A stretch of DNA of 64,000 bases from Prostheceraeus crozeri (GCA_907163375.1 CAJQUW010005321.1:1-64000), one strand, 5' to 3'; shown: positions 44,438 to 56,055, numbered from the stretch's first letter. Program-made: numbers and translations. Notes: generated by a model not told the origin, from the letters alone.

Positions 44438-47400
44438 AGTAATAACAGTGGCGGCTCGTGGGTATTTTCTATGAGGAGGCAAAAAATGAAAATTAGAATT
44501 TAGATTTCAACTATGAAGCAAAAGCCAGAAGTAGTTTGACACGCTTCACAAGTGGATATTTTAAAATCAATTAATTCCCAAAATTAAAGGCATGTGCTCG
44601 CCAAAATAAGTCATACAATATAGGCCTAGTAAATTATAATGTAAAATAGGGCCTACTTTGAAAATGACAACACAGAATGACTTTAGCATGGCATTGTAGT
44701 GCTTATTTATTTGTATAAAAAAATTCTTTTCGTCTCTGCTTCATCGATGCAAATTCATCGATGACTTTATCGTAGAAAATGGCGTGTTTTTTCAATTCCT
44801 GAAGTTTTTCACTTTCAATGCTGATGAGTGCTAGCGCACTCAAACGTTCTTGTCCAATGGTGTTCCGCAGGTAGTTTTTCGTACGTTTTAGAGCTGAAAA
44901 AGCACGTTCCACAGATGCACTAGTAATTGGATAGGTTGCAATCAGGCAAAGTAATTTGAAGTATTCGGGAAACAATGTAAGAGGTTTATTTGAATCATCT
45001 CTTTAATTCGTTCAGATAAATTTTCCTGACGCAGTTCCTTCTGAGAGTAAATTACCTCAAGCTCATTTCGGAGCTGATGAGCATTAAAAAACTTCCATAA
45101 AACATAATCAATGAGGGATTTTAGAATTTCCTCTGGAAAGGTTTTGAAAAAACGCCGGAAAACTCGGTACATCTGCTAACTTCATGAAACTCAGCTGCCG
45201 CATATCACTAAAGTGAAATTTTAACTGTTATATGACCGTGTCTAAAATGTGAAAGTAGAGTTTGCGATAGAAGTCATAGGGAGTTTCTTCAGAACGGCGC
45301 TGTTTGTAAATAGGTTCAACGTTTGAATTCTTATCTTTCGCAGTATTGTATAAAACATCAAAGTCGTCATCACTGCGCCAACTCTGGAACAATTCACAAA
45401 ATTCAGTCACCTTCTTACAACAATAGACAGTGTCTGATACTTGGTTTGAAGAATCTTGAACAATATCTCCGTTTTCTCGAATATCTTACAGAAAATAGCC
45501 AGGAGAATGATATTCTCAAAGACACAAGAAAGTTAAGGTAGCTTTCAGCATCACGCGTGGTGTCTTTGTCCCAGTTTGACTGCTCCAAAATAAGTTGAAA
45601 TATGAGAAGATTTTAGTAATCCCAAACTGTTTTCACTAAGCGCGACTTAAAATTCCATCTAGTTTCCGAAGCTCTTGGGAGACGATGGTTCGCAGCACTT
45701 TACAAAAATTCCATCCTTTTCGACGACTTTGAAAAAAAGAAGAAAATCCTGTCAATTTAGCAAAAAATATTTTGACTTCGTTGATTGAAGAAGCACTTTG
45801 AGAAAATACCAAATTAAATCTGTGAGCAGAGCAGTGTACAAAAAGCGCAGTTGGAGCGACTTGTTGTATTTCGCTCGCAGACCATTATGATGTCCAACCA
45901 TAACCGCAGCGCCGTCAAAGCACAGTCCAATAAGTTTGGGCAACCAAGGCCGAAGAATTTCCATAGCAACTTTGAAGAGAGACTCCACATCTCTTCCAGA
46001 AGATACATCGACAAATTCCCAGAAAGTTTCCTCTATTACTCCACTGTTTACATTTACGTAACGAAAAGAAATAGCCAGCTTCAAATGTGACGAGATGTCA
46101 GTTGCTTCGTCCATGATGACAGTCAAGAAAGGAGTACTTTCAAATTCAGCTAAAAGCGAACGAGTGAACACAGAATGCACACACTGAATCAGATCATTCT
46201 GTATGTTTTTTGACGTACCTTTGAACGTCTTAGAGGTTTCCAGGTGACTTTGTAGAACAGAATCGTACTTCACCAACAGATTGAAGAGTTCTATGAAATT
46301 GCCTTTTTTTTGATTCTCCTCCCTCGAAGTGTCCGCGAAAAGAAAGACCCTGTAGTGACAGCCAACACGTGATATCAGTCAGCCGCTTCAAAACCTCTCG
46401 GTTTTTATCAACCAGTTCATTATGTTGCTTTAATGGAGATGCGTGTAGCCTTTGATAGGCAGCGCTCAACTCGAATAGCACCCAGGCAGGTACTTGTATT
46501 GAAGTTCAGCCTTAAGATGCTCCTTATTTGAGGTGTGGCGAAGAGTTGCACGGTCAAGATTCTTCCAGTCGTCTTAGCCTCTTCTAAACCAGACATCGGG
46601 ACCTGTCGAAGGTGGAAACAAAAGGCAAGGCCAGCAAAATAACTTTTGTCTTTTTACGCTTCCAGTAAGCCATGACACTTTTTCGTACCAATAAGCAGCA
46701 TTGAAAGTACGCTTTTTTCCCGATTCCGAGATAAGTTTGGTGTTTCTCTTCCTCTCCTCTTGATGTCCAACTTTTCCTGAATAGATAAACGTGAAAACGG
46801 CTTTTCGAGAATGCTGTCCACATAGGAAACCTCCTCTGCTGTGCATATTTCATTCGCAGCGGACGCCATATCGAAGCAGCAGTACCGAACGTCGAACGTG
46901 AATAATGGCTGATGCATGCCTCCCTTTCACATTATAAACAAGCAGCTGAATGAATCAGCCAATCACGTGTCATCAAAGTTCTCTACCGCGTATAACACTG
47001 TGAGGCATAGAAATAAATTGTTTATCTGAAGTTCGCTAGAATGGAAATTGACTCAAGGTCGCGGCACATCCGGGGGAACTAAGTTGGGGCATCAAGAACC
47101 AATGAAAAGCTTCGATTTACTCATGTGACTGATTTCTAACCCAATGATACAGACGTTGGCAGGTGCATCCAAGTGAAAATGCGTGCGATTTATGTGCCGT
47201 TATTGTGCATTGCATGAAGCTTAATTTCCATTCTAGAGGTTTTATTGTTGTGAATTTCTATGCTGTGAGGTGAGGCACGCCTCCCTGTGTTGTCATACAG
47301 CGAGTTTGATATCTGCGCTGCTCGGCTGAGGCGTGTTGCCGTGTGATCAATGTTACTATTTTAATGAATTAAACAAAATAGAGTAGAAAAATGTCAGGAA

Positions 47401-47480
47401 TATAAAATATCTTGCCGCAGAAAATCATGGGGAGGCAATGCCTCCCTCACCTCCTATGACGAGCCGCCACTGAATAATAA
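44438..47480 (-). mobile_element. hAT DNA transposon (ZMYM1/TTF-type)
   Basis: The element is 44446-47472 (3.03 kb). Both ends read CAGTGGCGGCTCGT in inverted orientation and are followed by related GAGGCA-rich subterminal sequence. The 8-bp flanks AGTAATAA (44438-44445) and AATAATAA (47473-47480) differ at one base, as expected of a hAT target duplication. It sits in the (ATT)n tail of the LINE to its right. A minus-strand transposase fills most of it. Confidence 0.9.
44703..46869 (-). pseudogene. hAT transposase with TTF zinc finger and DUF4371-type core
   Basis: The start is MASAANEICTAEEVSYVDSI. Then a TTF-type zinc finger (KLFCWPCLLF; GYDDWKNLDRATLRHTSNK in a second frame), a DUF4371-like core (LTVIMDEATDISSHLKLAIS with the first acidic residue; LIGLCFDGAAVMVGHHNGLR with the next), and the hAT C-terminal dimerisation domain (ITSASVERAFSALKRTKNYL; LSALALISIE). 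It stops at 44703. Frameshifts near 46570, 46480, 46250, 45780 and 45180 break it. Proteins of this layout are widespread in animals. Non-functional as read. Confidence 0.85.
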
Positions 47481-48301
47481 TAATATTAATTAGCGTTTAT
47501 TGAGATTAGAATATGAATCGATCAGTACAAATTGAAGTTACCTTTTATACATAGAGTGAAAATCGAGCAGGCAAGTAAAATAAAAGTTCTAATCAGATTG
47601 AAATATACGATTTTGAGATCTTCATGCGACAAAGGCGGACGGATTATTCGAAAGGCATATAATTTTCGGGAAGCATTCTTGACGACGTAATCAACATGAT
47701 TAGTCCATGTGGCTGCACTGTTGAAGTGGACTCCCAAGATACATAAGGAATCAACGGATTGAACACCGGGAATAGACATTACATTGGATGACTCAGATGT
47801 TTCCTTTAGGATGGTGAGGCTTTTGCATTTATCTAAATTTATTTGGAGATCCATTCCGTTGGACCAATCGACGAGAGCTCGATGATGATGTATGATATGC
47901 TCATTATCCCCATACTTTTAAATTGGTATGCACAATGTCCTGTCATCTGTGTATTTTATTAGTCGACAATCAAAGGAATCAAAGTCGAAGGAGCTTGTGG
48001 CAACAAAATAAAGGAAGGGCCCAATAATTGATCCCTGCGGGATGCCAGATGTAACACTTGTCACCGAGCTAGACGTTGAGCCGATTTGCACATGTCGCTT
48101 CCTCTCAGTTAGGTAATCGGTGACCCAGTGTACGAACACGGGAGGAAATTTGTTGTTGACTAACTGATCAATGATGTGTTCTGATTTTAATGTTTCGAAC
48201 GCCTTCGAATAATCATGCGCCAGAACAATTCCCCCATCGGTTTCCAAATCATCAAGACAAGACGTCAAATAGTCATGTAGGGAGACCAATGCACATAAGG
48301 T
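47481..48301 (-). pseudogene. LINE A reverse transcriptase, 3' half and tail
   Basis: Minus-strand text STLCALVSLHDYLTSC, then IVLAHDYSKAFETLKSEHII (palm motif A), TSVTSGIPQGSIIGPFLYFV (motif B), LIKYTDDRTLCIPI (catalytic Y-T-D-D) and DSLCILGVHFNSAATWTNHV (thumb). A short 3' UTR with AATAAACGC ends in the (ATT)n tail at 47473-47500. This is the downstream half of the LINE interrupted by a Penelope-like element at 48302. Frame breaks occur near 47880. Confidence 0.8.
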
Positions 48302-48580
48302 TCCAAATATTCTTCCAGATGGGTGTGACATATTGTTAAAACTATTTTCCGGAAATCCACCATCTGTATTCAAAATTAAAGTTAAAAAGTCACAAGCTTT
48401 CGGTGGTCATGCTACACACTTATTCATGTGAGGAGAATGATGCAACATTGAAATGTTCAGATCAGCAATGAATAAAATTCACTAAGATACCAGCACAAGA
48501 CAACGAAATCATAAAAATCAAGATAATTGATAATACTGATTATGTACATTGAAAGTAACAAACTAGAATAGGAAAGATTC
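48302..48580 (-). repeat. Inverted pseudo-LTR of the Penelope-like element
   Basis: Reverse complement matches 50990-51237 (GTACATTGAAAGTAAC, CACAAGCTTTCGGTGGTCAT, GTTAAAAAGTCAC) and then 48586-48640 (CCATCTGGAAGAATATTTGG). The junction shows a head-to-tail arrangement of element units. Confidence 0.8.
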
Positions 48581-48609
48581 TTAAAGGAAAGAAAAATAGT
48601 TTTAGCAAT

Positions 48610-51033
48610 ATGTTACACCCATCTGGAAGAATATTTGGAATCATTAAAAACCGGTACGGATCCGATATTTTGAAGGAATGTAGGCACATCGTGCGTTCAT
48701 TTGAGAAGTTTGGATCAGCAAGAAGCCATGTAGTTTTTTTGAAGCGTTGTCGTGACAATTTTATCATTCCCAAAGGGCTTCGTATTTCGTTAGATATTAC
48801 GTCTTCTAAGTGAAACGCCTTTTGAATGATTTGGAAAGGACCCGAGTGCGTGACTTCATAAATATATGGAAAAATCATTGCTCACAGAGAAAGTATGAAA
48901 TGAATTTCGGATTATCAGATTTAAGTGGCAGAACTGACCTTGAGCATTTTGCTGAACTTCATGATTTGTGTTTAACGTCGCAAGAATTACTTTCTCTACA
49001 GCAGTCAAAAGTTGTTTCATATCAAAAAGTTCAACCAGTTAATCAGAGATAATTCAACATCCAAAAGTCCGTCTATTATCAAACAAAATGTGGTCAATTT
49101 AAGTGATAAGCCCTTATCCGAGTGTGACATTTCTCTTTTGAGTAAAGGCCTCAATTTCAGAATTCCGCCGAAAAAAAGTTCCAGTCGCCAATTTTATCTG
49201 TGGTATTGAAAATGCAGCACATTATCTTAATACAGCTGACGCAGATTATCTTTGTGAATCTACTAAGCAGCTCATTTTCAATGCAAAACCATGTAAATCG
49301 AATCTTACCAAAGAAGAATATAAATCACTGAAGAACTTGAAAAAACTTAAAGTTGACACTGTATTTATCCCTTCTGATAAAGGCAATGTAACAGTTGTGA
49401 TGAATCGCAGCGACTACGAGAAGAAACTTTCGGATACTATTAACCTGTCCTCTCATACCGAGGTATCAAAGCACCAAACCAAATGCACAGATAACAAGTT
49501 AATTAAGGTACTCAAGGAGTGTGAAAGGAAGAATGAGCTGACTCGTAGTCAAAGACTATCCCTTACCATCTCTGATCCATAATGCCCTCAGATGTATGGT
49601 CTCCCAAAACTTCACAGAGAAGGAGTTCCTTTACGCCATTGGTTTTCATTTGTGGACTCTCCTACTTATAAGATCAGCTCTTATTTGACTTCTATCCTAG
49701 CACCCTTAGCTGAGTCATCCAATCATCGTTTGAAAAAATTCTTCTCAGTTGTGCTCTATTTTGAAAGAGAAATCCATCAGTAATAATCAATTTATGGTGA
49801 GCTATGACATCATCAATCAAGCTGTGCAAATGGCTATGAGTCTCATTCGCAATGATGCTGACTTACCAAGGCGCACATCGTTGTCTTCTTCCTCAATTGA
49901 GAAATTGTTATTGATATGGATGGATTCCTGTTTCAAATGCCTTGATAAATGGTATAGAACATCAGCTTGCCCTATGGGATCACCTTTGTCTCCCATTTTA
50001 TGAGAGATATTTATGCAAACATTAGAACAGAAGGCCATCTCATCGTTCATGGGAAATATACACTTATACCTCCGATATGTTGACGACACATTTGCTATTC
50101 TGAATGGTGGTGATGAGACAAAATTCCTCAAACATTTGAATTCTATACATCCTTCAGTGAAGTTCACATGTGAAAGTGAATCTGATAATGAAATCGCCAT
50201 GTTGGATGTGCTTATTTCACGAGCTAGAGAAGAAATTTCAACCAGGGTTTACAGAAGACCTCTGAACACAAATTCGTTGCTAAAATACGATTCATATCAT
50301 CCCAATCATGTCAAGTCTGGTGTGGTCAAATGCTTTGTTCACCGTGCAAAAGCCATTTGTAGTGAAATTCATTTGGAAAAGGAAAATGCGATTTCTACAA
50401 AAGGTTGTTACTGATAATGGTTATTCGAGAAATTGCATCCAAAAAGCCGTAAACGCCACTGATATTCTTTCATCTGATGACACGGCTTCTCCAAGAAAGG
50501 ATATATACTTACCTTATTACAAGGGCATCAGTGACAAACTCAGTCGTCTATGTCGTTCTTTGAATTTAAAGGTTGTTTTTATGCCTTCACAATCCTTACG
50601 TTCTCAATTGACGAAGGTCAAATCTGAAGTTGAGGATAAAAGTAACGTGATTTATAGAATGGACTACCCTTCTTGTGAGCAATTTTATATCGGTGAAACA
50701 TGCAGGAAGTTGAGTACGCGAGCAAAGGAGCATTTATCGGATATCAAAGGCATAAAATTTCGATCGGCTGTGTCAGAGCATGTTCACAAGAATCACCACT
50801 TGCCTCCTATTGAAGCACAGATTGTCTGCAATGAACCACATTTGAATTCAAGAAGAATCAAAGAAGCCCTCTACATTCGAGCCAATAAAGAAAAGTTATT
50901 TAACCGAGACTCAGGAGTAGAGCCGAATGCTATTTGGAATCCGGTCATTCACAAGTTTCACGAACACTTTAAGCTGTACACTGATATTTTTGTCATCTTT
51001 CCTTTTCTAGTTGGTTACTTTCAATGTACATAA
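48610..51033 (+). pseudogene. Penelope-like reverse transcriptase / GIY-YIG polyprotein
   Basis: Plus-strand fragments in order: KKRLLNDLERTRVRDFINIW-like N-terminal segment; VFIPSDKGNVTVVMNRSDYE; MYGLPKLHREGVPLR then SPTYKISSYLTSILAPLAES (reverse transcriptase fingers); GSPLSPIL; LRYVDDTFAIL (catalytic Y-V-D-D); KHLNSIHPSVKFTCESESD; and the GIY-YIG nuclease VIYRMDYPSCEQFYIGETCR then KLSTRAKEHL, KFRSAVSEHVHKNHH, NSRRIKEALYIRANKE. It stops at 51033. At least five frame changes and stops make it inactive, but the nuclease portion (50308-51033) is open. Confidence 0.85.
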
Positions 51034-51140
51034 TCAGTATTATCAATTATCTTGATTTTTATGATTTCGTTGTCTTGTGCTGGTATCTTAGTGAATTTTA
51101 TTCATTGCTGATCTGAACATTTCAATGTTGCATCATTCTC

Positions 51141-51195
51141 CTCACATGAATAAGGTGTGTAGCATGACCACCGAAAGCTTGTGACTTTTTAACTT
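51141..51195 (+). ncRNA. Hammerhead-like motif in the Penelope pseudo-LTR
   Basis: The segment reads CATGAATAAGGTG, a loop, then CACCGAAAGCTTGTGAC. GGTG and CACC can pair as stem II, followed by GAAA; CATGAATA is a degenerate version of CTGATGA. An inverted copy lies at 48385-48440. Hammerhead ribozymes are known in Penelope-like pseudo-LTRs; this one is probably inactive. Confidence 0.45.
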
Positions 51196-51239
51196 TAATT
51201 TTGAATACAGATGGTGGATTTCAGGAAAAATAGTTCTAA

Positions 51240-52118
51240 CAAAATGCACATAAGGTAGATGAATTTTGGCGAAAGCCGAACCTGTAACGTCCATAACATT
51301 TCAGCAATAAATGCTTTACTGATGACAGTACAACATTCTCAAGAAGTTTAGCAAGAGTTTTCAATGGTGAAATCGGACTGATATCATGCACGGATGGATT
51401 TAACGTTTTCGGAATGGGAGAAACAGAAACATTTTTCCAGATTTTTGGAACACTGCGAGAAGTGATAGATTCCATTATGAGACCATGTATGGGATTAGCT
51501 AGGATAAATCGAGCACTCTTGTAAAGGATGACCGGCAAATCAGAAGTTGCTTTCTCAGCAGGAAGTTTCTCAATTAATCTGAGAATGTCATCCACTGTCA
51601 CATCGATATCCCATTCAGTTTCAACAGCTAGAGTGTCGCTATTTATCGATGAAATTGAAAATATTGATGTCAAATGGTCATTAATTGCATTAACACCGGT
51701 CTCAATCGATGAGTAGCGAGATAGAATAGATATCAAAGGATGTGCTGTTGTGCTAACACCACGAATAGTTTTAACCATTTTCCATAAATCATTTGTTTGT
51801 TGCTTTTCATCCATATCATTTTAGCCTTGAATATTTCTTTCTTGACTTTAACTTTCAAATGATTATATAAATAGAAGTATTTCTGTCGGTAAGCCTCCCA
51901 TCGTTTATTGATGAGGTCGTTTACGATACTAGTTATCCAAGGCTTATCATTGGCCGTACAGCGAACAACAGATACAGGAATACATGCATCAACGGCGTTT
52001 TTCAACAAAGAGCGGAACATAAAACATTTATTATCCAAGGAAATGTTATCATTTTCGGTGAAATTCCAGTCGATCGAAGCTACACACGAAACAAAATCAT
52101 GAACATACGATGCCCGTA
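51240..52118 (-). pseudogene. LINE A reverse transcriptase, 5' half and linker
   Basis: Minus-strand text: linker DNKCFMFRSLLKNAVDACIP, KPWITSIVNDLINKRWEAYR; then MVKTIRGVSTTAHPLISILS, TVDDILRLIEKLPAEKATSD, FILANPIHGLIMESITSRSV, PKIWKNVSVSPIPKTLNPSV, HDISPISPLKTLAKLLENVV and RYRFGFRQNSSTLCA, where the Penelope-like element interrupts it. PKIWKNVSVSPIPK and the SPISPL segment correspond to the fingers of non-LTR reverse transcriptases. Nearly open over 192 codons (51236-51814). Confidence 0.8.
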
Positions 52119-52276
52119 CAACTTTCTCAAGAAGTTTAGCGGGAGTTTTCTATAGAGAAATCGAACAGATATCATGCACGGAAGGATTTGACGTTTTCGG
52201 AAAGGGAGAAACAGAAACTGTTTTCCAGATTTTTGGAACACTGTGAGAAGTGATAGATTCCATGATGAGACCATGT

Positions 52277-53953
52277 CTGTCGGATTCTCGAGACAAGGCT
52301 CTCAACCAAGATAACTATGGGAGATACTTAAGCCTCAGAAAAAAGTTTATTGCAGCTCTTAACAAAGCTAAGAAAAAGCATTTTCATTCCTTGAGTACTT
52401 CTTCCAATTCTGAAAGCTGGAGAATCATCAATTCTCAAGTCAAAAATCACAGTTGTAATGCACCTATCACTGAAAATACTGCTCTAGCTCTCAATGATCA
52501 ATTTGTGTCTGCATTCTCAAGTCCGGATTTGCATTTGTTTTCTGATAAACTCCATTGGTCCAGATGGAATCCCAGGATTCTTCTTTCGTTCGTTTGCCGT
52601 TAAACTTGCTGAGCCTTTGACGAACATTTATAATCGTTGCTTGGCTTCTTCGACTTTCCCCAATTTTTTGGAAATCGGCCAACATTCTTCCCATTTCCAA
52701 ATCAAAATTCGACTATCGACCATTTCGATCCTTCCTTTCTTGAGCAAAATCCTTGAAAGGCTGTTTAGAGACAAGCTTCTTCTCCCTTCCCTCAATCACC
52801 GTTTGAATCCCTCACAATTTGGTTTTATCGCTAGGAAATTCCTACGAACGCTCACTTAGCAATTCGCCTTGCAACTCTGCAACATATTTCTGCCGATCCC
52901 CTGAACTACGTGAAACTCCTCGCAGTTGATTTTAGAAAGGCGTTCGACTCTGTGAATCATTCCGTTTTTCTTAATTCACTGATGAAGAAGTTTGGTTGCA
53001 ATCCGCTGGTAACTAAATTCATTTTCGGTTTTCTTGAAAATCGTGTGCAACGTGTGTGTTTGAATGGCATATCTACGCCCTGGAAAGTGGTCACTAGTGG
53101 GGTTCTTCAGGGTTCCATCCTCGGGCCTCTTCTTTTCGTTATTTTACTTGATTATCTTCCGCACCTCCATGACACTAAGATAATCGCCTGTGGCGATGAT
53201 GTCACCCTAATCAATCTCGGTAATGTGAATGTTGTTGACAATTTTCAACTCTCCGTCGATAGTTTTTGTTATTGGGTCGAAAAGAAAAAACTTGTTGTGA
53301 ATGTTGATAAGACGAAATGTTTTACTATGTCACGTAAGAATTCTTGTCCGCCATGTTTGTCCATTTTTATTGATAATATTGCTATTGAGAATGTTGAGCA
53401 TTTGAAAATTTTAGGTGTTCTTTTCTCCAGTGATTTGAGTTGGAGTGTTCAGTTTGATAGCTTGTATAATCGCTGTTGCCGTGCTATGTCGTTTGTAAGA
53501 CGTTTAATGTTGAACGGTAATCGTGGTCCCGTTATTTGGCAGGCATACATGGCTTTTGTCTTCTGTCATATGGGTTTTTGTTGGCCAGTCATGTGCGACA
53601 TCAGCAAAGGGAAATTCAGAAAGCTTGAACGATTACATGTCCTTGCTAGACGTTGGGCCGATGTAACTGACAAGACCAGCCTTAAAGACTTACTCAATAA
53701 GATTTGTGAAAAACTGATGCAAAAGATAGCCACGAATGCAAATGTGCATCCTTTTGGCTGAGTTTTTTGAAATTCGCCAGAATAACTGCAATATAAGACG
53801 TACAAGAGCTCTACGTCCCTTCCACAGAAGAATGGCTCTTTAAAACAATTCGTTTGTCAAATTTTCCATCATATCGTGATTTTGTTCCTGTGTATACTTC
53901 TTTGTAATACCGCTTGTTGTATTCACAAATACAGAATTATTATTATTATTATT
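52277..53953 (+). pseudogene. Second LINE (5'-truncated) with (TTA)n tail
   Basis: Plus-strand text: YLSLRKKFIAALNKAKKKHF, GPDGIPGFFFRSFAVKLAEP, ISILPFLSKILERLFRDKLL, LNPSQFGFIARK, then a 283-codon open stretch KLLAVDFRKAFDSVNHSVFL (motif A), TSGVLQGSILGPLLFVILLD (motif B), IIACGDDVTLINLG (motif C, with C-G-D-D where Y/F-A-D-D is usual), EHLKILGVLFSSDLSWSVQF (thumb) and a C-terminal helical tail. It ends in (TTA)7 at about 53936-53956. It is different from the minus-strand LINE it interrupts. It has no 5' ORF or endonuclease, so it is a typical truncated insertion. Confidence 0.85.
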
Positions 53954-54339
53954 ATCAAAGGATGTGCTGTTGTGCTAGCACCACGAATAGTTTTAACCAT
54001 TTTCCATGAATCATTTGTCTGTTGCTTTTTCATCCATATCATTTTAGCCTTGAATATTTCTTTCTTGACTTTAACTTTCAAATGATTATATAAATAGAAG
54101 TATTTCTCTCGGTAAGTCTCCCATTATTGATGAGGTCCTTTACGATACTAGTTATCCAAGGCTTATCATTGGCCGTACAGCGAACAACAGATACAGGAAT
54201 ACATGCATCAACGGCGTTTTTCAACAAAGAGCGGAACATAAAACATTTATTATCCAAGGAAATGTTATCATTTTCGCTGAAATTCCAGTCGATCGAAGCT
54301 ACACACGAAACAAAATCATAAACATACGATGCCCGTAGA
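53954..54339 (-). pseudogene. LINE B linker segment
   Basis: A near-identical copy of 51732-52116: the region between endonuclease and reverse transcriptase (KPWITSIVNDLIN, DNKCFMFRSLLKN). It continues upstream across a MITE into the endonuclease at 55331-56040. Confidence 0.75.
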
Positions 54340-55330
54340 TAGTGATGAAAATTTTCCGGAAAAGAAAATATTGAATCAAAATTTTCCGTGGAAAATTATG
54401 GAAAAATTGGAAAATTTTAGAAAATTTTTTGTGAGGCCCTATAATTTGAGCACTTCCACTGCCGATGCAGCTGTGTACCAATAAATTGGGTCTAAAACTA
54501 TTGATTTCATCATTATTTCGATTAAAGCGGTCGTAGCAAAACGATTTCCGTCCGCGGATTTTTCAATATTCCTTTGCCACCAGTGGCTTGTACTAAATTG
54601 TTAGCATTTTTAATTATCACACAGACACCTTTTGGGATAACGTGAATCTTGCTTTACAACAGGGGTATAATTTTATGCAATGTGAAAGATCTGGAGCAAA
54701 AATAATGTACTTCATTTTGGAGTTTGCTAATTGTTAGCTTGAAAGGTAAACTTTATCATGCAGCGTTGATCAGTGATGCAATTTCTACATGTGTTGATGA
54801 ACATTATGTGAGCACACGTGCACGCAGCTTTCATGAGCGACCATATTGGAAGACATGAAGACTGTAAACTCGCTAGATATTTGTTCACTAAAGATATCTG
54901 TGATGAGTAAAAGAATATCCATGATGGCCTCTAACTTCTGGCCTATTGTCCTACATCTTCGTTGAGGATACACATCCTCCATTTCTAGTTCAGATGGTTC
55001 AGATAGCTCCAAATCGATTTCAGATATGGTCCAGATAAATTAGAGATCTCCAGTTGAACTAAAGATCTTTTCAAAGTTGAGCTTGTGACAGATATCTGAA
55101 ATTCACCTAGCGAAATCTGAAATCCAATGTCTGAAATTCATTTGGAAAGACTGAAATACCAAAAGTTAACATACAGGGATGATAGAGAAGTTTTCGGACT
55201 TTGAATATTACATAGTCTTTTCAAACGACTATAATGAGTCTCCAAAACAAAGGCAAAAACGTCACTCACCAAAAAATAAATTTCAAAATTTTCCAATGGA
55301 AAATTTTCCATTTGCATCACTTCCCGTAGA
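54332..55330. mobile_element. hAT-like MITE inserted in the LINE endonuclease
   Basis: The element 54340-55322 (983 bp) starts TAGTGATGAAAATTTTCC and its reverse-complemented right end starts AAGTGATGCAAATGG. It is flanked by the exact 8-bp repeat CCCGTAGA (54332-54339 and 55323-55330). Removing it restores the LINE frame (KKIYDL joined to RASYV). Subterminal GGAAAATTTTCC palindromes recur at both ends. No transposase frame is visible, so it needs a hAT transposase from elsewhere. Confidence 0.85.
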
Positions 55331-56040
55331 TCGTAGATCTTTTTGACAATACAAGTATTATTTGCTGGTTCTACAGGTCCTGTAGCAAAGAGGAAAGCAT
55401 GTGGAGTCTTTGATTTATCGATGGGATCACATAAAGTAATAAGGTACATATCACTCAACGATTCAGGTATTAGTATGTAGTCCAGTAGTCCAACGCCGAA
55501 TTACCGTAAGTGGGACGGTTTCTGATATTCACCAAATCAAACGAATTACATACTTGATGAATTCGAAATCTATTTAAATCACCACAAATTATTAGTAAAT
55601 AGTCAGGATGAGCCTGTAGTACATCGTCCAGATGCGAAACGATGTATTCATTAATGGTAATGCGAGTGCTGATGACGGGTGGGAGATACATTGCGAATAA
55701 GACGATGTGAAGAGTGGTAAACATAAAGTCAGACATTCAAAGTCAGGATGGTAAGTACTCGGGAAGCAATATAAAGGAAATATGCATTTAGTCCAGATAG
55801 CCACTCCTTCCCCAATTCTATTGCGGCGATCAGCGGGAAAACACGATTGGCCTTCAATGCCTACGATGCTGGTGTCGTGCAAGTCATTTAACCAAGATTC
55901 TGATGCAACAAATAAGTCTATATCTTTTAATAAGAGCAATGTACGAATCTCATCTAGCTTCGGAAGGACAGAGCGACAGTTAGCTGATAGAATTGATGGT
56001 AGATAGCGTTTCGTTTGATTTCCTTGAGCTGAGTCTAACG
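55331..56040 (-). pseudogene. LINE B APE-type endonuclease domain
   Basis: Minus-strand text: SVLPKLDEIRTLLLL, KDIDLFVASESWLNDLHDTS (catalytic E region), RRNRIGEGVAIWTKCIFPLY, FECLTLCLPLF, YLLIICGDLNRFRIHQVCNS (catalytic D-x-N box), RPTYGNSALDY (S-x-L-D-Y box). A frameshift near 55700 and a stop near 55470 break it. It continues into the linker at 53954-54339 once the MITE is removed. Confidence 0.75.
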
Positions 56041-56055
56041 ATTCTTTAATCGGAT

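Larger units (their letters stand above)
48288..51256 (+). mobile_element. Penelope-like retroelement inserted in LINE A
   Basis: The 14-bp sequence AATGCACATAAGGT flanks the insert at 48288-48301 and 51243-51256; removing the insert rejoins the LINE reading frame (NSSTLCA). The body 48302-51242 carries a plus-strand reverse transcriptase/GIY-YIG polyprotein. The left 275 bp are an inverted copy of the element's own 3' end (50990-51237) fused to its 5' start (48586-48640), a pseudo-LTR arrangement known from Penelope-like elements. Confidence 0.85.
51328..54339. repeat. Tandem duplication of a 790-bp LINE segment, split by a second LINE
   Basis: Segment 51328-52118 is repeated head to tail: 52117-52276 repeats 51328-51487, and 53954-54339 repeats 51732-52116 with only a few differences over 385 bp. 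The part equivalent to 51488-51731 is missing from the second unit, and in its place is a plus-strand LINE (52277-53953). The junction of the two units at 52113-52119 shares the short sequence CCGTA. Confidence 0.85.

Noticed and set aside
48540-48878. 112-codon minus-strand frame
   Set aside because: It is the reverse of the Penelope-like 5' region and the inverted pseudo-LTR.
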